Shown here piece by piece: positions 36,757 through 45,759 of a stretch of 64,000 bases of DNA. Under the pieces are notes generated by a model. It was not told where the DNA came from and did not search any database. It saw only the letters and a program-made list of their open reading frames with translations. The translations under genes and the position numbers were made by a program. Source of the DNA: Solibacillus sp. FSL H8-0538 (GTDB lineage: Bacteria > Bacillota > Bacilli > Bacillales_A > Planococcaceae); assembly GCF_038003525.1 (NCBI RefSeq), contig NZ_JBBOPI010000001.1, forward strand, positions 2,595,001 through 2,659,000. Reading direction: 5' to 3'. Numbering within the stretch: position 1 is the first letter of the stretch; the number at the start of each line of letters is the position of its first letter.

Positions 36757-37947
36757 TTGGAACGTGTAGTAGGTACAGTAGTAAGAGGTCTTCGTGGCCC
36801 AATCATCAATGAGGGCGACAACATCGCAGACATCGTAGTAGAAACAGTTTTAAATGCAGCGAAAGTAGAAGGCTATTCAATCGAAGATCGCGACATCGTA
36901 ACAGTAACAGAATCAGTGGTTGCTCGTGCACAAGGTAACTATGCAACAATCGAAGATATCGCAGCAGATGTAAGCGCTAAATTCGGTGACGATACTGTTG
37001 GTGTAATCTTCCCAATTTTAAGCCGTAACCGTTTCTCAAACATTTTACGCGGTATTGCAAAAGGCACGAAAAAAATCGTGTTAATGCTAAGCTATCCATC
37101 TGATGAAGTTGGTAACCACCTTGTTTCGATCGACGAGCTTGACGATAAAGGCGTTAACCCATGGACAGACGTATTAACAGAAGCTGAGTTCCGCGGACAT
37201 TTTGGCTACAAAAAGCACACTTTCACTGGTGTTGATTATATTGAATACTATAAAGAGTTAATCGAAGCTGAAGGCGCAACTTGTGAAGTAATTTTCTCTA
37301 ACAATGCAAAAACAATTTTAGAGTACACAAAAAACGTTTTAACTTGCGATATTCACTCACGCTTCCGCACAAAACGCATTTTAACAAACAATGGTGCTGA
37401 AAAAGTATTCGGTTTAGACAATATTCTTTCTTCTTCAAACAACGGTAGTGGATGTAATGAGGCTTACGGTCTTCTTGGCTCAAACAAAGCAACTGAAGAT
37501 AGCGTAAAATTATTCCCGAACAACTGCCAACCAATTGTGGACGACATCCAAGCTCAAATCAAAGAAGCAACGGGGAAATTAGTTGAAGTTATGGTTTATG
37601 GCGATGGCGCATTCAAAGATCCAGTGGGGAAAATTTGGGAACTTGCTGACCCAGTTGTATCACCAGCATACACTGCAGGTCTTGATGGAACACCAAACGA
37701 AGTAAAACTAAAATACTTAGCAGACAATGATTTTGCTGACCTACGCGGCGAAGAATTAAAAGCGGCTATTTCTGAATTCATTCAAAATAAAGATGAAGAT
37801 TTAACAGGTCAAATGGCTGCTCAAGGTACGACACCTCGTAAACTTACTGACTTAATCGGTTCTTTATCTGACTTAACTTCTGGTTCTGGTGACAAAGGTA
37901 CACCAATGATCTACATCCAAGGTTACTTCGATAACTATACAAAATAA
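36757..37947 (+). CDS. CofE-like (coenzyme F420-0:glutamate ligase family) protein, TTG start
   Basis: The 396-residue protein belongs to the F420_ligase/CofE superfamily, which adds glutamate to coenzyme F420-0 with GTP in archaea and actinobacteria. The N-terminal domain with I-I-N-E-G-D-N-I-A-D-I-V and V-V-T-E-S-V-V-A-R-A-Q-G matches the family. F420 is not made by Bacillus-type bacteria as far as I know, and no other cof or fbi gene is in this window, so the true substrate is probably another acid-amine ligation. The start is TTG with GAGGAGAG 6 nt upstream. A divergent LysR gene and a strong terminator mark it as a single-gene unit. Confidence 0.75.
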   Translation: MERVVGTVVRGLRGPIINEGDNIADIVVETVLNAAKVEGYSIEDRDIVTVTESVVARAQGNYATIEDIAADVSAKFGDDTVGVIFPILSRNRFSNILRGIAKGTKKIVLMLSYPSDEVGNHLVSIDELDDKGVNPWTDVLTEAEFRGHFGYKKHTFTGVDYIEYYKELIEAEGATCEVIFSNNAKTILEYTKNVLTCDIHSRFRTKRILTNNGAEKVFGLDNILSSSNNGSGCNEAYGLLGSNKATEDSVKLFPNNCQPIVDDIQAQIKEATGKLVEVMVYGDGAFKDPVGKIWELADPVVSPAYTAGLDGTPNEVKLKYLADNDFADLRGEELKAAISEFIQNKDEDLTGQMAAQGTTPRKLTDLIGSLSDLTSGSGDKGTPMIYIQGYFDNYTK

Positions 37948-37953
37948 GATGAC

Positions 37954-37985
37954 AAGAAGTCGTGCATGCACGGCTTCTTTTTTTC
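37954..37985 (+). terminator. Terminator of the CofE-like gene
   Basis: AAGAAGTCGTGCATGCACGG plus CTTCTT forms a tight stem followed by TTTTTTT, 7 nt after the stop. Confidence 0.88.
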
Positions 37986-37994
37986 GTCCATTAA

Positions 37995-38038
37995 AAAAGC
38001 TTGGATTGATAGGGCTCCCCCTATCAATCCAAGCTTTT
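37995..38038 (-). terminator. Terminator of the membrane GGDEF gene
   Basis: An ~18-bp stem (AAAAGCTTGGATTGATAGG with its complement) directly precedes the stop of the gene at 38041 on the convergent strand. Confidence 0.85.
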
Positions 38039-38040
38039 CA

Positions 38041-39546
38041 TTATTCCATTACCACTACTAGTTCATTCATTGAGTATTGATCTTTGCCAGCCTCTTTCGA
38101 TTGGTACAGTGCTAGGTCTGCACGTACATATAAATCTATTTCCTTTTCGTTCGGATCGGTACTAATGGCACCACCCATACTTACTGACAAGTACGCCCAA
38201 ACATCCGTTTCCTGCGTCTGATACTTGAAGCTACGAATTTTCCGTAAGACTGCGTTGGCGATGCGTTCAAGTTGCTGCTCGTTCACATTATTTACAACAA
38301 TACCAAACTCGTCTCCACCTAACCGAACTACAAAGCCATTATTGCCAATCACTTTTGCGAGTGCATCCGCAGTGTCGATTAGCACCTTGTCCCCTACAGC
38401 ATGGCCAAAGCGATCATTTGCTAGCTTAAAGTTATCCAAGTCCACTAGCAATAAACCCGGGGTATTCTCTTTACGTTTACTTAATAATCGCTCGATTTTC
38501 GCCAAATAAGTTGCTCGGTTATACGCACCTGTAAGCGGGTCATACGTTGCTAAATTAATCGTTTTCGATAAAATTTTCGTAATAACAATCAGTAAAATTA
38601 GCGCTGTAATTAAGGATACTACGACTAAAAATATCATTTGTTGCGTATTTTGAGCAAGTGCAGCAAGCTCTGTTTTATTTCCGTATTTTATGTAAACAAT
38701 GCGTTTTGAGGACTCCCCGCGAATCGTTTCTGCCTCATATGGTAGGAATCGATATGTTTCCTTGTAACCATCCCCAATATCGACCACATACTGCGTAGGT
38801 TTCATCGTTTTCTTTGCTAGCTCAAAGTGCTCTTGAAAATTCTTTGGCATATCTACCACACTAATGCGTTGATGTCCAGTTTCGCCTAAGAAAACCCCAC
38901 CTTTATTAATTGTTTGTACTTCTAGTAAATCACTGTATTTCTCAATTAAATAGTTTGCAGTTTTCACAAAATTAAATGTTTGAAAAACCGGTACATCATT
39001 TAAATTTACACCAAGCTCTAGCAAATATTTATGATCGCTCGTCGCTAAATAGCTAAACTTACGTATTTCTCCAGTCGTTGTTGAAACATCAATGCCATCT
39101 GTATAATATTTCCCATCTGCACGACGTTCATCTAATAATTTTGCAAAGACCGAACAGCATTCTGAAAAATTTAACCCTAAATCCTGCTTAAACGTTGTTT
39201 TTACAACTGCATTTTTCTCATCCAATATATAAATATCCATGCCATGCTCTGCGCTAAGTTCTTCTAAATCCCATGATTCAATATCGTTATTACGATCATA
39301 AAGTTCTTTTAGGGCTTGCAATTCCTTCTGCATCTCATTGGAAACCGTTTTATCAAAATAATAATGTGCATTATCGACCGTTTGCATATCGATTAATATA
39401 TGTTTTTCAATGAGCTCCCGGCTTTGTGCCTCTTGTGCTTCAATATTTGTAATTAAAATTTGTCGATTCACATAGGATATTACTGCAACTAAAACTAAAG
39501 CAAATGTCATTAACGAAATAAATAATTTAAACCGAAGCTTTCTCAT
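38041..39546 (-). CDS. Membrane diguanylate cyclase with extracellular sensor
   Basis: A predicted c-di-GMP synthase of 501 residues. A transmembrane helix (~7-27) is followed by a ~270-residue extracellular region with Cache-like character (Y-I-L-D-E-K-N-A-V-V-K-T-T), a second helix (~305-327) and a cytoplasmic GGDEF domain from ~335. The active motif G-G-D-E-F is intact, preceded by D-P-L-T-G-A-Y-N-R. The allosteric RxxD inhibitory site upstream of GGDEF is absent (G-N-N-G-F-V-V-R-L). The ligand of the sensor is unknown. It precedes an exopolysaccharide-like locus 2.5 kb away. Confidence 0.88.
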   Translation of the reverse strand: MRKLRFKLFISLMTFALVLVAVISYVNRQILITNIEAQEAQSRELIEKHILIDMQTVDNAHYYFDKTVSNEMQKELQALKELYDRNNDIESWDLEELSAEHGMDIYILDEKNAVVKTTFKQDLGLNFSECCSVFAKLLDERRADGKYYTDGIDVSTTTGEIRKFSYLATSDHKYLLELGVNLNDVPVFQTFNFVKTANYLIEKYSDLLEVQTINKGGVFLGETGHQRISVVDMPKNFQEHFELAKKTMKPTQYVVDIGDGYKETYRFLPYEAETIRGESSKRIVYIKYGNKTELAALAQNTQQMIFLVVVSLITALILLIVITKILSKTINLATYDPLTGAYNRATYLAKIERLLSKRKENTPGLLLVDLDNFKLANDRFGHAVGDKVLIDTADALAKVIGNNGFVVRLGGDEFGIVVNNVNEQQLERIANAVLRKIRSFKYQTQETDVWAYLSVSMGGAISTDPNEKEIDLYVRADLALYQSKEAGKDQYSMNELVVVME

Positions 39547-40159
39547 CTCTCTTTATCTCCATATAATTCCCTTTATAATAGTAAAAAATTTAGCAAGATA
39601 GTATTTTCCACAAAATAATACACACTAATACCAAATTACTTTATTTACCAATTACATAATTCTACTATATACATAATATTTAAACAATACATCACGGAAT
39701 TAACTGTGATGTTTCTGCATAAATTATTCAAAAGTATGCAAGATAAAGAAGACAACCTCTGTGTAAGTTGAACCACCTTTCAGTAAAATAATATTATTTA
39801 GACTCGGCCTTAAATTTGAGTCTCCCTTGCTCCACTTTTTCATGAAACACTTTTAAATACCATTAGTATTTTTAGTGATTAAAAAATAGAAGTGAAAACT
39901 TACATCATCCGTGCCTTTCTCAGCGGCTGGTATACATGCACATCCATACGATATTGCTCCAATGACCACACTTGCGTTGATCATTAGCTAATAACAATAG
40001 CAGTAGCGTTTACCAAAGCCCTGAGTATAGATACAAAATTTCACATATAAACAGTCCTTTCCTCCTTCTGATTAACTTCATATGCATAAAGTTATTTAAT
40101 TCCCTTAAAATTAATGATAAAATTATGTGAATTTTATCAAAAAAGAATAGGTGTTAATA
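39547..40159. other. Intergenic region without recognised gene
   Basis: About 610 bp, AT-rich. A short hairpin GACTC...GAGTC lies near 39800-39822. Around 39900-40070 the minus strand has a good ribosome site followed by ATG and an immediate TGA, suggesting a decayed small gene, but nothing identifiable remains. Confidence 0.4.
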
Positions 40160-41548
40160 ATGAAGATTAAATTATTTAGAAAAAAGAACGTACGTAAACT
40201 ATTAATGCAAAAAGGGGACGTCCAATTAAAAAAAACAATGGGCGCCTTTGATTTAATTTTATTAGGCGTTGGCGCAATTGTTGGGACAGGTATTTTCATT
40301 CTTCCCGGTACCGTTGCCTCGGAACACTCTGGTCCTGCTATTGTATTTTCATTTATTATTGCAGCCATCGTTTGTGCTCTCGCTGGTATGTGTTATTCAG
40401 AATTTGCCTCTGCCGTACCGGTAACAGGCAGCGCTTATACGTATAGCTATATTGTATTTGGTGAGGTAATTGCTTGGTTAGTTGGTTGGGCATTATTACT
40501 GGAATACGGTCTTGCAACAGCGGCGGTAGCAACAGGTTGGTCCGGTTATTTAAGTTCCCTACTTGCAGGATTTAATATCGAAATCCCACATGCGATCTCT
40601 GGGCCATTTAGTCCTGAAAATGGTACGTATATTAACTTACCGGCGATTTTCATTGTACTTGTCATTGGGTATTTATTAACACTTGGCATTAAAGAATCCA
40701 CTCGCTTTAATACGATTATGGTCGGTATAAAAGTAACCGTAATATTATTATTTATTATTGTCGGCATATTTTATGTAGAGCCACCCAACTGGACACCATT
40801 TATGCCGTTCGGAATGAGTGGAGTTTTATCCGGTGCTGCACTTGTATTTTTTGCTTACCTTGGTTTTGATGCGGTTTCATCTGCTGCTGAAGAAGTAAAA
40901 AACCCGCAACGTAATATGCCAATTGGAATTATCGGCTCCCTGTTTATTTGTACATTATTATATGTGGCGGTTTCACTTGTTTTAACTGGGATGGTGCCGT
41001 ACACAAGCTTAAATGTTAGTGACCCAGTAAGCTACGCAATGCAGCTTGCACACCAGAGTTGGATTGCAGGAATTATTTCACTTGGCGCAGTTGTCGGAAT
41101 GATGACCGTTATATTAGTTATGATGTACGGCGGCACACGCTTACTGTATGCAATTGGTCGCGATGGTCTACTTCCTAAAGTTATGAGTGAGATCCACCCA
41201 AAATATAAAACACCAGTTAAAAATACATGGATTTTCGCTACAATGATTGCGTGTTGTGCTGGCTTCATACCTCTTGATAAATTAACGGAACTAGTAAATA
41301 TGGGTACGTTAATCGCCTTCACCATCGTTTCAATCGGTATTATTTGGCTACGCAAAAACAAAGATATCACTGCTGGTGGCTTTAAAGTTCCGTTCTATCC
41401 GATATTACCGATTCTTTCGTTCGTAATGTGTATCTTCCTTATTAGCCAACTCTCTTTTCATACATGGATCGCATGCGGCATTTGGTTCTTAATCGGACTA
41501 ACTGTGTACTTGATTTATGGGAAATGGCATAGTGTGATGGAAAAATAA
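40160..41548 (+). CDS. APC-family amino-acid permease
   Basis: The 462-residue protein has 12 predicted transmembrane helices and the APC superfamily signature G-A-I-V-G-T-G-I-F-I-L-P-G in helix 1 (~37-49), which binds the amino-acid substrate backbone, and F-F-A-Y-L-G-F-D-A-V-S-S-A-A-E-E in helix 6. It is closest in style to the YfnA/CAT cationic amino-acid group. The ATG at 40160 is preferred (AGG 8 nt upstream) over the GTG three codons earlier. It stands alone; substrate not determinable. Confidence 0.88.
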   Translation: MKIKLFRKKNVRKLLMQKGDVQLKKTMGAFDLILLGVGAIVGTGIFILPGTVASEHSGPAIVFSFIIAAIVCALAGMCYSEFASAVPVTGSAYTYSYIVFGEVIAWLVGWALLLEYGLATAAVATGWSGYLSSLLAGFNIEIPHAISGPFSPENGTYINLPAIFIVLVIGYLLTLGIKESTRFNTIMVGIKVTVILLFIIVGIFYVEPPNWTPFMPFGMSGVLSGAALVFFAYLGFDAVSSAAEEVKNPQRNMPIGIIGSLFICTLLYVAVSLVLTGMVPYTSLNVSDPVSYAMQLAHQSWIAGIISLGAVVGMMTVILVMMYGGTRLLYAIGRDGLLPKVMSEIHPKYKTPVKNTWIFATMIACCAGFIPLDKLTELVNMGTLIAFTIVSIGIIWLRKNKDITAGGFKVPFYPILPILSFVMCIFLISQLSFHTWIACGIWFLIGLTVYLIYGKWHSVMEK

Positions 41549-41995
41549 TTTGAATTTTGTTTGAGCCTGCCCTCGAAAGTTGTGAAAAATGACTTTTGGG
41601 GGTAATTTGGTTTTACGCTATTTTACATTTGCCAATCGGAAATTCTCCGCTCTTCCTAATAAAGAGTAATTGGTTTCGGAACAATTTTAGACTCCTTCTG
41701 ATTTCGCTACTTACTATGGCATCGCGATGGAGCTAACTAGAATAACGAAAGCCATTTTACGCAATGAAGAGGTTGTATTACTTGTTAGCTGACCGTTAAA
41801 GGGAGAGTGTGCTCACAACAAAGTATATATTGTAATTCCTTTGAACTTTAATAGATTCGGAAGGAAAACACCGTAGAGCTTTCTTTAAAAGTAGAAAATT
41901 AAAGGCGCGCTGATTCTGTGAATACATTAAAAGAAAACGAAGAACCATATTGGATGTAACATAGAGCCTATTTGTTTTCGTTTTTTAAAACAGCA
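41549..41995. other. Intergenic region without recognised gene
   Basis: About 450 bp. An imperfect hairpin (CCCTCGAAAGT with ACTTTTGGGGG, 41570-41602) follows the permease and may end its transcript. I recognise nothing else. Confidence 0.4.
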
Positions 41996-42035
41996 AAAAG
42001 CCTCTTGCCACTATTAAAATAGGCGAGAGGCTTTT
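41996..42035 (-). terminator. Terminator of the GT2 gene
   Basis: AAAAGCCTCTTGCC pairs with GGCGAGAGGCTTTT; followed on the minus strand by GCTGTTTTAAAAAA; 17 nt after the stop. Confidence 0.82.
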
Positions 42036-42051
42036 GGATTTCAACTAACAT

Positions 42052-43425
42052 TTATACACTCGAATTAGAAGCTTTTTCAATTGTATAGTCCCTTCCAGTC
42101 CGGGCTACTTTATTCCAACCATCTTTCTTCACAAAATACGCGAGGCTACCAATTAGAATAATGAAAAGCGTAATAAAACGATACACTAAAAACTCCAGAA
42201 TTACTGTTATAACGATATAGAAATAATCTTTTTTAGCATATCGGTGGCCATAATCATGAGCAATCATTAAAGAGGCAACCACATAAAAAAGATTAACAAT
42301 CAAACTAAACCCAAGAAATAATATATAACCCTTCAATGGAATATCCAAAAATATAAAAATAATGACAATCATGTTATAGACTGTGAAAAAAGAAGCCATT
42401 ATACCTGTTAAAAACGAATCCAATATAAAGAAAAAAGAAACACGATTCGTAAACACAGTACGGAAAAATACGCCCGCATATTTCACTAAACAATCCATAA
42501 ATGCTTTCTGCCAACGAATTCTTTGCTTATATAAATCTTGCCAAGATTCGGGTACTTCTGTGTAACATATTGATTCGGGTATGAATAATACTTTAAGTCC
42601 CTTATGCTTTAGAATATATTGTTGAATACGCAACGTAATATCAATGTCTTCTCCAATTGTATCTCTGTATCCACCAATTTCTAATAAAACTTTTCGATCA
42701 AAAGCACCAAAGGCACCTGAAATAATCGAAAGCGCATTGGATTTAGCTAAAGAAGCTTTTAATATATAAAACCCTCTTAAATATTCTAAAATTTGAAAAC
42801 GAACGATTTGTTTCATGTTGCTAAGGCTAGGAACGAATTTACCATTTTCTAGTTTTCGACCTTGCAGAACATGGACATTCCCCCCGACTGCTATCACATT
42901 TGAATCAATAAACGCATTATTTATAATAGATAAAGCCTGTTTTTCTAAAATACTATCCGCATCAAGCGTAATAACAATTTCCTTTGAGGCATATGCAATA
43001 CCTGCATTTAACGAGTCTGCCTTTCCTCCGTTCACTTTATCTATAACAAGAACATGAGGGAATTTAGAAGATTTGTAAATACCTTTTATCGGCCTATACG
43101 ATAATTCTTCAATTATATCCAAATGGTCCGTCTTTATTTCTAAAGATAGTAAATCTATTAAAACATCCATTGTTTGGTCTGTGGATCCATCGTTAATAAA
43201 TATTATTTCATAGTTGTTATACTGTAATGAACTCATACCATGAATGGTAGTTTGTAAGATTGATTCTTCATTATAGCAAGGTATTAAAATACTCATGCCT
43301 TTTTCAGATGTAGCAATTTTTGTTATGTATTTCGGTTTTTTCGCTCTACCGAAATAAGCTCCTATAATATGGTATAGCGGAAATACAATACATAATATAA
43401 AAAGTGTTAATGAAAACCAGTACAT
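42052..43425 (-). CDS. Membrane family-2 glycosyltransferase (processive polysaccharide synthase type)
   Basis: The 457-residue protein resembles the PgaC/IcaA/NodC-type and cellulose-synthase-like GT2 enzymes that polymerise and export beta-linked polysaccharides. It has an N-terminal helix (~3-25), a cytoplasmic GT-A domain with I-N-D-G-S-T-D (~76-82), the metal-binding T-L-D-A-D-S, G-E-D-I-D-I-T (acceptor motif) and Q-R-I-R-W (product-binding), and four C-terminal helices. Its ribosome site GGAGG lies inside the last codons of the upstream GH16 pseudogene, so the two were one operon. The sugar donor cannot be predicted. Two diguanylate cyclases lie nearby. Confidence 0.88.
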   Translation of the reverse strand: MYWFSLTLFILCIVFPLYHIIGAYFGRAKKPKYITKIATSEKGMSILIPCYNEESILQTTIHGMSSLQYNNYEIIFINDGSTDQTMDVLIDLLSLEIKTDHLDIIEELSYRPIKGIYKSSKFPHVLVIDKVNGGKADSLNAGIAYASKEIVITLDADSILEKQALSIINNAFIDSNVIAVGGNVHVLQGRKLENGKFVPSLSNMKQIVRFQILEYLRGFYILKASLAKSNALSIISGAFGAFDRKVLLEIGGYRDTIGEDIDITLRIQQYILKHKGLKVLFIPESICYTEVPESWQDLYKQRIRWQKAFMDCLVKYAGVFFRTVFTNRVSFFFILDSFLTGIMASFFTVYNMIVIIFIFLDIPLKGYILFLGFSLIVNLFYVVASLMIAHDYGHRYAKKDYFYIVITVILEFLVYRFITLFIILIGSLAYFVKKDGWNKVARTGRDYTIEKASNSSV

Positions 43426-43427
43426 TT

Positions 43428-44284
43428 TTATCCTCCAATTTTTGAATAAGCCTTAACGTAATCGATATCAAAAGAAGAAGGAAAAGGTGTAAGACTGTCA
43501 GGATTCCCTGGCCAATTTCCACCAATAGCTAAATTAATAATCAGATACATCGGTTCATCCGGTACGCCCTATTTGCTTGTAAAAACCAGTTCGTCGTCCA
43601 CATACCATCGAAGTTCATGTTTATTGCATTCAATAACATAATTATGAAAGTCTAAAAAGGAAGGGAGAGAATAGGTTTTAGAGTAGCTGCCTAATTTCCC
43701 ACTAGATTCTGTATGATTCACCACATAAATCTTAGATGGGTCGTTGCCAACTACTTCAAAAACATCAATTTCCAGAAGGGTTTTATTTTCGCAGCGGGAA
43801 GGAGCCAAATAGCTGGGAACAAACCTTGCCCCGCAGGAAAATTCACTCTTATTTCAATCCTATTATTTTTGAAGTTTTTCTTTTGAAATGTAGTAATCTG
43901 TCCAGAGGTATATTGATGATTCTTATAGGATTCCTTTTATCCAGTTAAATGAAGAATTCCAACTTGGACTTGGCTATTTTCTTCTTTATAAAACTGAAGT
44001 TCATTGTTGTAATTGTTGTCTTTTTCCATAAAGCTCCATTTGTAAATCGAATGATTGGCATCATCAAAAGTGTCTTTCCATACCTTTCTCCACGTACCAC
44101 TCTCGGTCGTTTTAACCTCTTCCGACTGACTATCTGGGATTTGGTCATCAAAACCTTTTTCACTATATAAATTCCCATTCATTGTTTCTGTAACATCGTT
44201 TTTATTTTCTTGATATAACGTGAATTTTACGATTCCAAAACTTACAACAATGGAAGTCATGAATACAAAAAGAGTAGCTCCCAT
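43428..44284 (-). pseudogene. GH16 beta-glucanase-like gene, frameshifted and interrupted
   Basis: Spliced across frames this encodes a ~285-residue membrane-anchored GH16 hydrolase. An N-terminal helix (V-F-M-T-S-I-V-V-S-F-G-I-V) and T-W-R-K-V-W-K-D-T-F-D are in the first frame; Y-T-S-G-Q-I-T-T and P-A-G-Q-G-L-F-P-A-I-W-L-L-P in a second; the catalytic E-I-D-V-F-E, then V-V-N-H-T-E-S and D-F-H-N-Y-V-I-E in a third. A TAG after V-F-T-S-K (43569-43571) then interrupts the frame, which continues P-M-Y-L-I-I-N-L-A-I-G-G-N-W-P-G to a stop at 43428. At least two frameshifts and one nonsense codon make it inactive. The terminal region overlaps the GT2 ribosome site. Confidence 0.85.
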
Positions 44285-44460
44285 AAGATATCCCCTCCAT
44301 AAAGAGCAGAGATTCCCATTTTCTAAAGGGCATATTTACCCTTCCACAATCTTAATACCTATTTTTATAGCGGTCAAAGGTAAGTATTTCATTTTTTAAC
44401 ATATAAATTTATAATAAAATCATATATTTATTATCTCTTTGTTTTACCGAGGGAATTTAC

Positions 44461-44487
44461 ATTAGAAAGTTATACTTTCTTATCTAC
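44461..44487. repeat. Terminator-linked repeat, minimal copy
   Basis: Only ATTAGAAAGTTATACTTTCT then TATCTAC remain: the 5' end is fused to the second palindrome, and the first palindrome is lost. It abuts the U-tract of the next terminator. With the copy at 18020, which lacks the other palindrome, it shows that the element is modular. Confidence 0.75.
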
Positions 44488-44516
44488 AAAAAAAATAACC
44501 AGGAGATCCTGGTTAT
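44488..44516 (-). terminator. Terminator of the secreted GH16 gene
   Basis: Minus strand: ATAACCAGG and CCTGGTTAT around a 4-nt loop, followed by TTTTTTTT, ~80 nt after the stop at 44597. Confidence 0.85.
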
Positions 44517-44596
44517 CCGTTACTAAAAAACTATTTTGTTCTATGTAAATCTTATGTCCTCATAACTTCATTTCACAAAATCCTTAAAAAAAGGAT

Positions 44597-45361
44597 TCAA
44601 TATGGAGTAAATACGAACCGATCGATAATAATCTCTGCAGATTTTTTATTCATTGGTGCCTTTCCTTCAAACTGCCAGAAATTTATATGTACTTTCTCAT
44701 TCTTACTATCTGGTATATCTTTTCCCTTGTAGGACCAATTTTTTAATAAGCTCGAATTCCCTGGATTTTTAAATGACTTATGTCCATATGATTTAAAATT
44801 TATGCTCTTTTGTGTCCATGTAAAACTATGGGTAGAATAGTTACTATTTAGTTTTGTTGAAAATGCAAGAAAATTTTCTGGCATTGTGTATGGGAGAACT
44901 GTATAAGAGCTATTCAGTCCATTTACTTGTCCCCATTTGGCAAATTCAATATCAATTTCTCTATATTTCTTCTCTTTTACATCCTCAGAATCTTCATCAT
45001 AAGTAAACAAACCTAATACAAGGTTTGGATCTAACTTATCTGGGCGCCCAGTAATTAAAAAACGATACGTACCATACCCTAAAGTTTTTTCATTTATTAG
45101 TTCAGTGCTATACCATTTACCGTTCCGCTTAACGACTTTTAGATGTAGCCTGCCTCGGCTGTCTACCCATACATCTCTCTTATCGGATGACCAATAGTTC
45201 TGTCCAGGTCCCCACTTGCTCGTACCTGAATTTTTCACTGTCCAAGTATACCCACTCCATTCGATCGTTTTTTGATCCTTGGCCAGAACGTGTTCGACTA
45301 AAATCAGAATAGGGAAGGCAGTTAATAATGCAAGCAAAATTTTTCTCCAGTATTTCTTCAT
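44597..45361 (-). CDS. Secreted GH16-family glycoside hydrolase
   Basis: A 254-residue exported protein with a signal peptide (K-K-Y-W-R-K-I-L-L-A-L-L-T-A-F-P-I-L-I-L, cleavage probably near VLA-KD). The fold is the GH16 beta-jelly roll. The catalytic signature R-E-I-D-I-E-F-A-K-W-G (~136-146) contains the nucleophile and acid/base glutamates in the E-I-D-I-E arrangement of lichenase-like enzymes, and S-T-H-S-F-T-W-T-Q and I-N-F-W-Q-F-E-G follow. The ATG at 45361 is supported by GAGGG 7 nt upstream; the TTG two codons earlier overlaps it. It probably trims the polymer of the adjacent GT2 synthase; this is inference from position. Confidence 0.82.
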   Translation of the reverse strand: MKKYWRKILLALLTAFPILILVEHVLAKDQKTIEWSGYTWTVKNSGTSKWGPGQNYWSSDKRDVWVDSRGRLHLKVVKRNGKWYSTELINEKTLGYGTYRFLITGRPDKLDPNLVLGLFTYDEDSEDVKEKKYREIDIEFAKWGQVNGLNSSYTVLPYTMPENFLAFSTKLNSNYSTHSFTWTQKSINFKSYGHKSFKNPGNSSLLKNWSYKGKDIPDSKNEKVHINFWQFEGKAPMNKKSAEIIIDRFVFTPY

Positions 45362-45545
45362 ATCCAATCCCTCATCTTTCTTTACAGCACTTTATTGTGT
45401 ATAAGAGCTCTCCTTATTTATATCGGAAAAATTTTAAGATGATTAGATGTCTACGGTTAATTTTGTTATCTTTTTCTTATTTTTTCTCGATTCATACACA
45501 CAAATGTCAAAAAGAGATTATTTAATACAATTATTTTCCACTAAT
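45362..45545. other. Upstream region of the GH16 gene
   Basis: AT-rich, with no gene seen. It should contain the promoter of the secreted GH16 gene. Confidence 0.35.
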
Positions 45546-45587
45546 AAAGGTGTAGATGAAATCAGTAGTTGATTCATCTACACCTTT
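45546..45587. terminator. Strong hairpin between GH16 and PAS-GGDEF genes
   Basis: A 15-bp perfect stem (AAAGGTGTAGATGAA with its complement), followed by T on the plus strand. It probably ends the rsbQ/PAS-GGDEF transcript, whose stop is ~170 bp away. Confidence 0.7.
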
Positions 45588-45759
45588 TAAATTGAACTGC
45601 TAATAAGTTTATTGTCTAACATAGTGGAGCCTATTCAATATCGCCTTTACTTTTGATACGGGTCTTCGTGTTTGGTCTGAAGCACGGCAACTCCTCAAAA
45701 ATGAAGACCCTCCCATTCTATATATGAACTATAGGCGCTTTCTTCTAGTGCGATTTCAT

